Part shown: positions 6,619 through 12,295 of the stretch, in pieces
Layout: every line of letters begins with the position of its first letter
Numbering within the stretch: the first letter of the stretch is position 1
Source of the DNA: Armatimonadota bacterium
GTDB taxonomy: Bacteria > Armatimonadota > Fimbriimonadia > Fimbriimonadales > ATM1
Length of the DNA: 12,295 nucleotides
Direction: 5' to 3'
Assembly (NCBI GenBank): GCA_003695835.1
Contig: RFHN01000206.1
Coordinates: 1 to 12,295 of the forward strand
Translations under genes and position numbers: made by a program
The notes under the pieces: generated by a model
Seen by the model: only the letters and a program-made list of their open reading frames with translations
What the model was told of the DNA's origin: nothing
Databases searched by the model: none

Positions 6619-8040
6619 ATGAAACGGATTGCATGGCTCGCGTTTTTGTCGCTCTTGGTTGCGTTCGGGATTGCCCAGCGAGTGGGTGCGCCCGACTACC
6701 AACTGAAGGAAGGGGACATTCTGCGAATCCGGTACGCACTTCGCGTCGGGGCTGTTGGCGCAACGCCGGACACCCTCGAGTTGCGAGTCGAGGTCCCGCC
6801 TGGCGGAATGCTGACGCTGCCTTACGCTGGAGCGGTGCAGGCGGCGGGGAGAACGGTCAGCGAGGTCGAGGCAGAACTGACGGCCAAGTTGCGTAGGCGT
6901 TTCAAGTTGGCCGAGGGGTTTGTGGTGTTGGAAGCGATTCGAAAGGAAACGTTCTCCATCATCGGCGAGGTTACGCGCGGCGGGCAGTACGAGTTGGTTC
7001 CCGGCACGACGTTGCGCCAAGCGCTTTCCCTCGGCGGGGAAACGACGAGGCGTCCGGAGCTGCTCCGCGCTGTGGTCTTTCGGAACGGCAAGCCCAGCAT
7101 CGAGTTCGACCTCTTCGACGTGCAGGCTACGGACAATCCCGCCGGCGACTTGAAGATCGAGGCCGGGGATGTGATCAGCATCCAGACGAAGCGACAGATT
7201 CGGGTTTGGGCTTCGGGTTTGACGAGAGCGCCCGGCGAGGTAACGGTCGAAGAGGGCACGACCCTGCGCCAGCTGGTCGCCACCGTGGGTCTACCCCAGG
7301 TGTCGGCAAGCGATCTTTACGCAGAAGAACGGGTACAGGTCTCGATCCTGCGGAATGGTCAGCAGGTCTTCCTGAGGAACCTTCGGGACGTTCGCGCGGG
7401 GGACTACAGGGACTTGCCGCTCCAGGACGGCGACTACATTTCGATTGCCGCTGAGCCGACGCAGCGAGTCTGGGTGTTCGGCGCTGTTGCGCGACCGGGG
7501 CAGTACGACCTTCCGCCATCGAGCACGGCCCTCCAGGCGATCGCGGCTGCGTCCGGAGCAACCAGCACGGCGACGCTGAGCATCGTAGAGGTTCTGCGCG
7601 GCGACGAGGTCGTCGCTCTCGACCTTTCGGCCACGTCGCCGAAGCCGGAAGACAAGCGGTTCCCTCTTCGCGAAGGGGACATCGTCTACGTACGCCCGAA
7701 CACTCGTCGGATCGCCGTCCTTGGTGAGGTGAACCGGCCTGGTTTGCACGTGATCGAGGACAACATGGACCCGCACGTTTCGGATGCCATCGCACTTGCC
7801 GGTGGGCTTACGAAACGGGGACCGGCAACGCGAGTTTCGATCTTGCGCGTGCAGCCGAACGGCGAAGTCGAACGGATCCCGGTCGACTTCTCTCAGTACT
7901 TGAATCGAGGCAAGGAGGAGTTCAACCCGCCGATTCAGCCGGGGGACGTCGTGATGGTCGGGGAGACCAATCGGATCGAGGTTCAGGCGATCGTCAACCT
8001 TGCGCTGGGGCTTCTGGGCATTCGAAACCTGCTTCGCTAA
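6619..8040 (+). CDS. Polysaccharide export protein with one Poly_export and four SLBB units (Wza-class)
   Basis: A 473-residue exported protein that probably forms the periplasmic or outer-membrane conduit for a capsular or exopolysaccharide. A signal peptide spans about residues 1-19 (Lys2 and Arg3, then IAWLAFLSLLVAFGIA). The Poly_export domain runs from about 25 to 107 (YQLKEGDILRIRY; PPGGMLTLPYAGAV). Four SLBB units follow at about 112-188, 193-276, 282-358 and 363-448, each opening with a G-x-V-x-R-x-G-like turn (GEVTRGGQYEL, GLTRAPGEVTV, GAVARPGQYDL, GEVNRPGLHVI) and closing with GDxI/V. The tail VQAIVNLALGLLGIRNLL is hydrophobic and helical and could be a membrane anchor or channel helix. 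There is no lipobox cysteine, unlike E. coli Wza. It is divergent from the epimerase and overlaps the next gene's 3' end by 47 bases. Confidence 0.93.
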   Translation: MKRIAWLAFLSLLVAFGIAQRVGAPDYQLKEGDILRIRYALRVGAVGATPDTLELRVEVPPGGMLTLPYAGAVQAAGRTVSEVEAELTAKLRRRFKLAEGFVVLEAIRKETFSIIGEVTRGGQYELVPGTTLRQALSLGGETTRRPELLRAVVFRNGKPSIEFDLFDVQATDNPAGDLKIEAGDVISIQTKRQIRVWASGLTRAPGEVTVEEGTTLRQLVATVGLPQVSASDLYAEERVQVSILRNGQQVFLRNLRDVRAGDYRDLPLQDGDYISIAAEPTQRVWVFGAVARPGQYDLPPSSTALQAIAAASGATSTATLSIVEVLRGDEVVALDLSATSPKPEDKRFPLREGDIVYVRPNTRRIAVLGEVNRPGLHVIEDNMDPHVSDAIALAGGLTKRGPATRVSILRVQPNGEVERIPVDFSQYLNRGKEEFNPPIQPGDVVMVGETNRIEVQAIVNLALGLLGIRNLLR

Positions 8041-9208
8041 GGATCTCGCGCAAGGTGCGGACGAACCGAGCGCTCCCCGCCTCAGGTGAGTAGCGGTATT
8101 CGTAGAGGGCGCGCGCTTTGGCTCCCATTGCGCGGAGCGTCTCCGGCGGTGTGCTTAGCGCCTTTCGCAGGGCGTCGCTCGTACTCGCGACGTCGCCGGC
8201 TTGCGCAACCCATCCCACCGGCTCGCGGCGGATGAGCCTGTCGAAGTGGCTTCCGGAGTCCACGAGGCAGAGCACGGGCAGGCCGCAAGCAAAGTAGGAG
8301 TAGGTCTTCGAAGGTACCGATGCGCGACTCGCCCCTTTTCTCAGAGGCACGATGCCGAGGGAGGCGGAGGCGTAATGCTTAGCCAGTTCGCTCTCAGGGA
8401 CGGCGCCATGAAAGCGCACGCGGTCGCCCAAGGGCTTCGCGAGTTCCCGAACTTGCTCCAGGCACGCGCCGGTACCGCACACCTCGAGGGTCCACGCTTC
8501 GTCAACAAGGTGGCTGAGCGCCCGGAGCACGGTGTCGAGATCGGCCATCCGCCCGATGTTTCCTGCGAAGAGAAGGCGGGGAGGGCGCTGCGCCCCGGGA
8601 TCGGCGATTCCGTCGAGGATCGCGCCGCACCAGTTCTCACAAACCTGAAGCTTGCAGCTCGGGACGCTGAACCCGTTCGCAAGTTCCGGGAGCCAGTCTT
8701 CGGTAACGGCGATGACTTTGTTGGGCACGGCGAGGGAGCGCTTCACGATCCAATGAACGCCGAGAGAGACAGGGCGCGGACTGTTGTGTCCGATCTCGAT
8801 GGCGGCGGGATACATGTCCTGCAGCCAGTGAATCAGAAAGTGCCCCCGCGCTCGGACCGACCTCTGCAGCACTTTCGGGAAGAAGAACGGCGGAGTGATG
8901 CTAATCACAGGCATCGGTTCTTGCGACTCCAGCCACTTTGCGGCTGCTCTCGCGAATCGGTACCAATTCTTGAGCTGAGAGAGCGTTCCATGGACCGGTT
9001 CGAGAGCCGTGACGCGATCAACCCGAATGCCTTTCGTTGCTTGCTCGCGCGAGTTCGGATCTACGCGGTGGTGAGGCTCGGCCGTCACGACGTGGGTCTC
9101 CAGCCCAGTTTGAGCTAACGCTTCAACGGCGGATCGCACCAACGGCGCGTTACCGAACATCTCCGGGGGGTAGTAAAGCGTCAAGACTGCGATTCGTTGG
9201 ACTTTCAA
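7994..9208 (-). CDS. GT4-family glycosyltransferase, WbuB-like
   Basis: A 404-residue GT-B transferase, likely adding a sugar (often an amino sugar in WbuB relatives) to the growing repeat unit at the cytoplasmic membrane. Seen: IAVLTLYYPPEMFGNAPLV at 6-24, close to the YFPPE-xxG opening of WbuB-type enzymes; ISITPPFFFP at 102-111; HWLQDMYP at 127-134, matching their QDLWP element; LLFAGNIGRMADLDTVL at 212-228, opening the donor domain; and VPSKTYSYFACGLPVL at 298-313, which stands in place of a strict EX7E. The start is an unusual TTG at 9208, supported by GGAGGAG just upstream; no ATG fits. Its stop lies inside the export gene's coding region. It is divergent from the next GT4 gene across only 39 bases. 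Confidence 0.9.
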   Translation of the reverse strand: MKVQRIAVLTLYYPPEMFGNAPLVRSAVEALAQTGLETHVVTAEPHHRVDPNSREQATKGIRVDRVTALEPVHGTLSQLKNWYRFARAAAKWLESQEPMPVISITPPFFFPKVLQRSVRARGHFLIHWLQDMYPAAIEIGHNSPRPVSLGVHWIVKRSLAVPNKVIAVTEDWLPELANGFSVPSCKLQVCENWCGAILDGIADPGAQRPPRLLFAGNIGRMADLDTVLRALSHLVDEAWTLEVCGTGACLEQVRELAKPLGDRVRFHGAVPESELAKHYASASLGIVPLRKGASRASVPSKTYSYFACGLPVLCLVDSGSHFDRLIRREPVGWVAQAGDVASTSDALRKALSTPPETLRAMGAKARALYEYRYSPEAGSARFVRTLREILSEAGFECPEAPAQG

Positions 9209-9210
9209 GA

Positions 9211-9217
9211 CTCCTCC
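9211..9217 (-). promoter_or_regulatory. Strong Shine-Dalgarno deciding the TTG start of the WbuB-like gene
   Basis: On the - strand GGAGGAG is followed by TC and then TTG 9208. This is the best match to the anti-Shine-Dalgarno sequence in the window. It is the main support for a TTG start, since no ATG or GTG lies near the expected N-terminus. Confidence 0.6.
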
Positions 9218-9232
9218 GTCCGCGCGAGCGCC

Positions 9233-9238
9233 TATACT
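9233..9238 (+). promoter_or_regulatory. Putative -10 box (TATACT) of the second divergent GT4 gene
   Basis: TATACT matches five of six bases of TATAAT and ends nine bases before GTG 9248. The leader would be at most a few bases. The 39-base gap also has to drive the opposite gene. The octamer TATACTTA read from the other strand is TAAGTATA, a partly symmetrical AT island that could serve both directions. Confidence 0.5.
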
Positions 9239-9247
9239 TACCCGACC

Positions 9248-10441
9248 GTGCGGATTCTGTTCACCTCGATCGGCTACAAGCCGGCATGGAAACTTGGCGG
9301 CCCCGTGCCGGTATTGGTAGCCATCGCCGAGGAATTAGCCCGTCGGGGACACGAAGTTTGGGTGGCGGCAACGGACTCCAATCTCACCGAGCGATTGGAG
9401 GTTGACACGAGCCGATGGCACGAGATGGAGGGCGTTCGTGTTCGCTACTTCCCCATCGTAGACCCTCCCTACCGGCGCATCCCTCATCCTGCATTTCGTC
9501 GTAGCAACATCGAGTATGCAGTTCCCGAGTTTCGGCGCTGGCTGGAGGATGCCGAGGCGGGGTTTGATGTGGTTCACTCCCATCTCGGCTTTCTCTATGC
9601 GAATCGCCACGCCGCCGCGTACTGCAGAAAAACGGGCACGCCTTACGTTTACCAAGCGCACGGAGTCTTCGACCCGGTACGACTGCGGCACCGTCCGTTC
9701 CGCAAGTGGTTGGCGCTGACGCTGTGGGAGAAGCGCGCCTGTGCCACGGCCTCGACACTGGTGGCATTGACAGAGTACGAAGCCCAGTCGTATCGGCGTC
9801 TGGGATTGAGGAATCCGATTGAGGTCATCCCCAACGGCGTAGACCTTCCGCCAGCCGTGGAGAAAGGCGACGGGCCGCTCACGTGTCTCTTTCTCAGCCG
9901 CTTGCACCCTCTCAAAGGGGTAGATGTGCTGGTTGAGGCCGCTGGGATCGTAGCTCGCGAGGATCCGACGATCCGGTTCCTGGTGGCGGGGCCGGACGAG
10001 GCGGGGATCGAGGGCGACCTTAGGAAGAGGGCTGCCGAATGCGGCGCGAACGTCCAGTTCCTGGGCACGGTGGCGGGAGAGAAGAAGGAGCGACTTCTCC
10101 AAGACTCGCACCTCTTCTTGCTCGCGACAGAGAGCGAGGGTTTCTCGATCGCGATCCTCGAGGCTTTGGCGCACGGCTGTGGCGTGCTCACGACACCGGG
10201 CGCGCACTTTCGGGAGCTCGAGCCAGCAGGGGCTGGGCGGATTCTGGCCAAGGATCCGCGAGCCTTCGCCGATACCATCCTCGCCCTTGCGGCAGACCGT
10301 GACCGCGTGCGCGCCATGGGGAGGGCGGCGCGGAATCTGGTTGAGCAACGGTACAGTTGGGACCGCGTTGTGGACCTCTACGAAGATCTCTACTCGCGGC
10401 TGGTCTCCCCTGTGGAACCAAACAGGGAGGTTAGGCGTTAA
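9248..10441 (+). CDS. GT4-family glycosyltransferase
   Basis: A 397-residue GT-B retaining transferase with both Rossmann-like halves. Seen: VRILFTSIGYKPAWKLGGPV at the start, whose KLGGPV loop is typical of GT4 acceptor domains; VVHSHLGF at 108-115; YQAHGVFDP at 135-143; VIPNGVDLPP at 193-202; FLSRLHPLKGVDVLV at 215-229; VAGPDEAG at 246-253; and the EX7E motif from Glu297 to Glu305 in ESEGFSIAILEALAHG. The reading frame is open back to TTG 9197, but GTG 9248 gives the normal family N-terminus and lies just after a -10 box; the extra 17 residues would also run antisense through the neighbouring gene's start. It is followed by a strong terminator, so it closes its transcript. The acceptor is unknown; a role in surface-glycan assembly is inferred from its neighbours. 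Confidence 0.92.
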   Translation: MRILFTSIGYKPAWKLGGPVPVLVAIAEELARRGHEVWVAATDSNLTERLEVDTSRWHEMEGVRVRYFPIVDPPYRRIPHPAFRRSNIEYAVPEFRRWLEDAEAGFDVVHSHLGFLYANRHAAAYCRKTGTPYVYQAHGVFDPVRLRHRPFRKWLALTLWEKRACATASTLVALTEYEAQSYRRLGLRNPIEVIPNGVDLPPAVEKGDGPLTCLFLSRLHPLKGVDVLVEAAGIVAREDPTIRFLVAGPDEAGIEGDLRKRAAECGANVQFLGTVAGEKKERLLQDSHLFLLATESEGFSIAILEALAHGCGVLTTPGAHFRELEPAGAGRILAKDPRAFADTILALAADRDRVRAMGRAARNLVEQRYSWDRVVDLYEDLYSRLVSPVEPNREVRR

Positions 10442-10499
10442 AAAGGATAAGAGGAAGATCGAGGCGACAACTTCCCCTCCATGCCCCTCTCCTCCCAGA

Positions 10500-10546
10500 G
10501 AGGCCCCGGCGTCCCTCCCGTCGCGAGCCGGGGCCTCGCCCTTTTT
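10500..10546 (+). terminator. Intrinsic (rho-independent) terminator
   Basis: GAGGCCCCGGC (10500-10510) pairs perfectly over 11 bp with GCCGGGGCCTC (10527-10537) across a 16-base loop, followed by GCCC and five T's (10542-10546). It lies 58 bases after the GT4 stop and before the phosphatase promoter, and so separates the two genes. It is the only clear intrinsic terminator seen in the window. Confidence 0.85.
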
Positions 10547-10560
10547 AGCGGGGGTTCGGG

Positions 10561-10566
10561 TAGAAA
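10561..10566 (+). promoter_or_regulatory. Possible leaderless -10 box (TAGAAA) of the phosphatase gene
   Basis: TAGAAA, followed by T, ends seven bases before ATG 10574, at the same spacing as the other putative leaderless promoters. It lacks the conserved final T of TANNNT, so it is the weakest of the set. A promoter somewhere here is needed because a terminator ends just upstream at 10546. Confidence 0.35.
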
Positions 10567-10573
10567 TCCGCCT

Positions 10574-12166
10574 ATGCTGAGCGTCGCGCTGGTCGTTGCC
10601 ACCACCTTGCTGGCCCCGCCCCCGAGGCTGGTCGTCATCCTTGCGATTGACCAATTTCGAACCGACTATCTCACTCGGTTCCAGGATCTCTACATTCCGA
10701 CCGGCGACGAGACTGGAGGATTTCGGTACTTGATGGAGTATGGGGCGTGGTTTGTCAACGCCGAGTACAACCACGTGCCGACGGAGACGGGCCCCGGCCA
10801 TGCGACGATCGGAACCGGCGCTCCTCCCGGCATCCACGGGATCGTCGCGAACTCCTGGTGGGCGGATGGCAAGAGCGTCTATTGCGTGGACGATCCCGAC
10901 GCCAAGGATGTGTTGACCGGTGCTGCGTCCGCCTCGCCTCGGAACCTCCTGGTTTCCACTCTCACGGATGAGGTGGAGCGTGCGACGGGAGGGAAGTCCT
11001 ACAGCCTGTCCGTCGCTCTCAAGGACCGTGCGGCCATCTTGATGGCAGGCCGTTCGGCGGACATGGTGTTTTGGTTCAACAGCAGCCGCCTTGCCTGGAC
11101 GACGAGCACCTACTACGCCAAGGATGGGCGCCTTCCGGATTGGGTGGCCGGGTTCAACGAAAGGGTGCCCGCGATGATTCGCGATGTGCGTACCTGGGAG
11201 CAGTCTCTTCCGGAGGCCGCGTACGTTCGGACGCGACCCACCGTCGCGCCCGGAGCCGGCGAATCGTTTGGAACGACATTCCCGCACACGGTTCGTTCCT
11301 ATTCGGACTGGAGGATGACTCCCTATGCCAACCAGCTGACGTTGGAGCTTGCGAAGGCGGGGATCCTGGCTTACGGTATGGGCTACGACGACATCCCCGA
11401 CGTTGTCACGATCAGCCTGAGCGCCAATGACTATCTGGGCCATGCGTTTGGGCCGGACTCTCCGGAGATGCTCGAGATGTGCGTCCGGACCGACGAGGCC
11501 ATTCGCGACTTCCTCGTGTTCCTCGATCGCGAGGTACGCGGCGGACTGTCCTCGGTTGCCCTCGCCTTCACCTCGGACCATGGCGTGTGCAACGTGCCTG
11601 AAGACGAAGCGGCGCGCGGCTTTCCGATGCGTCGCGTATCGCCACGAACGGTGCAGCAGTTCGTGGAGGACGCTTTGCAACAGAAGTACGGCCGCAAAGA
11701 CTTCCTTGCCTCCTTTGATGAAGCGGGGGTGTACTTGAATCAGGGTGCTCTCGTCCAGGCAAAACAGGATGCGCGGGCCGTTGGGCGCTTCATCCGGGAC
11801 ACTTTGCTCCAGCATCCTGATGTTATCGCCGCCTACTACATGCCGGAAGTGGCGGAGGGCTACCTGGACGACAGCCCGCTCACGCAGAGACTGCGTCGTT
11901 CCTACCGCAAGGGGCGGAGCCCGGACGTGTACTACATTCTTCCGCCCGGGTTCTATCCGTCCGCGTACCCGGGGGGCACCGGTCACGGCTCGCCTTGGAG
12001 TTACGATTCGCGGGTTCCGGTGATCTTCATCGGCCCGTGGTTCCGGCCTGGCAGGTCCACGGAACCTTGCACGCCTGAGGACATCGCGCCGACCCTCTGC
12101 GACCTTGCCGGTGCGGCGAGGCCGACGGGTGCGACGGGGAGAGCGATCGGGCTGGCGGTTCGATAG
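10574..12166 (+). CDS. Alkaline phosphatase, PafA-like (type I phosphodiesterase/phosphatase superfamily)
   Basis: A 530-residue exported phosphatase releasing phosphate from phosphomonoesters. The short hydrophobic N-terminus (about 2-14) looks like a signal sequence. All expected active-site elements are visible: Asp26 in AIDQFRTDYL; the nucleophile Thr72 in TETGPGHATIGTG; Asn93 in HGIVANSW; the Lys150/Arg152 pair in ALKDRAAIL that marks the PafA group; Asp286 and His290 in NDYLGHAFGP; Asp335 and His336 in TSDHG; and His471 in GTGHGSPW. Together these give a two-zinc site. ATG 10574 is chosen because an in-frame extension back to 10481 would translate through the terminator. The gene seems monocistronic, with its own promoter. 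It ends six bases before the stop of the opposing CoA-transferase gene. A link with the glycan genes is not needed; phosphate scavenging is the likely role. Confidence 0.92.
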   Translation: MLSVALVVATTLLAPPPRLVVILAIDQFRTDYLTRFQDLYIPTGDETGGFRYLMEYGAWFVNAEYNHVPTETGPGHATIGTGAPPGIHGIVANSWWADGKSVYCVDDPDAKDVLTGAASASPRNLLVSTLTDEVERATGGKSYSLSVALKDRAAILMAGRSADMVFWFNSSRLAWTTSTYYAKDGRLPDWVAGFNERVPAMIRDVRTWEQSLPEAAYVRTRPTVAPGAGESFGTTFPHTVRSYSDWRMTPYANQLTLELAKAGILAYGMGYDDIPDVVTISLSANDYLGHAFGPDSPEMLEMCVRTDEAIRDFLVFLDREVRGGLSSVALAFTSDHGVCNVPEDEAARGFPMRRVSPRTVQQFVEDALQQKYGRKDFLASFDEAGVYLNQGALVQAKQDARAVGRFIRDTLLQHPDVIAAYYMPEVAEGYLDDSPLTQRLRRSYRKGRSPDVYYILPPGFYPSAYPGGTGHGSPWSYDSRVPVIFIGPWFRPGRSTEPCTPEDIAPTLCDLAGAARPTGATGRAIGLAVR

Positions 12167-12172
12167 AAGTCG

Positions 12173-12295
12173 TTACGCCAGTTCCATCGTCTTGAGGTCA
12201 GGCGCAACTTCGAAGGGTGCCGTGATCGGCTTCAACTCTTCCACAGTAACGTCTGGATGGATCTCTTTGAGCACGATCCCGCCCTCGGGTTTGAC
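12173..12295 (-). CDS. 3-oxoacid CoA-transferase subunit B, C-terminal end (gene runs out of window)
   Basis: Only the last 40 codons and the TAA stop are present. The peptide contains GGIVLKEIHPDVTVEELKP, then ITAPFEVAPDLKTMELA. This matches the end of ScoB/AtoA-type subunits, where a GLVLxEI-xPG-xTVEEL segment leads into T-x-A-PFEVAxDLKEM. Such enzymes move CoA between succinyl-CoA (or acetyl-CoA) and 3-oxoacids such as acetoacetate in the cytoplasm. The catalytic glutamate lies in the missing part. The A subunit would be expected upstream of it, outside the window. The fragment is short, so the exact member of the family is uncertain, but the fit to family I CoA-transferases is good. Confidence 0.82.
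   Translation of the reverse strand, partial: VKPEGGIVLKEIHPDVTVEELKPITAPFEVAPDLKTMELA

Noticed and set aside
6556..7020. N-terminal extension of the epimerase frame to 466 residues
   Set aside because: It is antisense to the signal peptide and Poly_export domain of the divergent gene. The Rossmann motif begins right after ATG 6555.
10481..10573. Earlier ATG for the phosphatase
   Set aside because: The added 31 residues would be encoded by the terminator stem and T-run. ATG 10574 starts directly with a signal-like hydrophobic segment.
9335..11986. 883-codon open frame on the - strand opposite the GT4 and phosphatase genes
   Set aside because: It runs antisense through two well-supported genes and a terminator. 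Its composition is typical of codon-bias shadows and it has no motif.

Overview
The window comes from a GC-rich bacterium with compact gene packing and, probably, an outer membrane. The polysaccharide-export protein of the Wza class and a possible beta-barrel or lipoprotein suggest the outer membrane. The best taxonomic guess is Armatimonadota (Fimbriimonadia-like). That guess rests on the look of the secreted protease's C-terminal domain and on the apparent use of leaderless promoters. No marker gene here proves it. Twelve genes are supported, two of them cut by the window edges. No tRNA, rRNA, CRISPR array, insertion sequence or phage gene was seen. No gene-free stretch reaches 300 bases; the longest are 10442-10573 (a terminator plus a promoter) and 1316-1426 (a divergent promoter region with a small stem-loop).

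Left part (1-3259): the 3' end of aspS (aspartyl-tRNA synthetase) meets panC (pantothenate synthetase) tail to tail, with the stop codons overlapping. A gene for a large secreted zinc metalloprotease of the gametolysin (M11) type is divergent from panC.

Middle and right (3316-10546): a peroxiredoxin-like thioredoxin-fold protein, an exported protein of unknown function and a GT4 glycosyltransferase follow one another on the + strand and may be co-transcribed. Next come an NAD-dependent sugar-nucleotide epimerase (-), a polysaccharide-export protein with four SLBB units (+), a WbuB-like GT4 enzyme (-) and another GT4 enzyme (+) closed by a strong intrinsic terminator. Together they look like part of an exopolysaccharide or surface-glycan locus: the epimerase supplies a sugar nucleotide, three transferases build the repeat unit, and the SLBB protein forms the export channel. 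No polymerase, flippase, Wzc-type kinase or initiating transferase lies inside the window.

Right edge (10547-12295): a PafA-type secreted alkaline phosphatase, then the last 40 codons of the B subunit of a 3-oxoacid CoA-transferase on the - strand.

Three things stand out. (1) Several genes have a TANNNT -10 box only 6-9 bases before the start codon, with no Shine-Dalgarno, suggesting leaderless mRNAs. (2) All four convergent gene pairs overlap or abut. (3) A perfect 11-bp inverted repeat brackets the promoter of the thioredoxin-like gene and covers its start codon. I found no clear sign of a wholly new multi-gene system.
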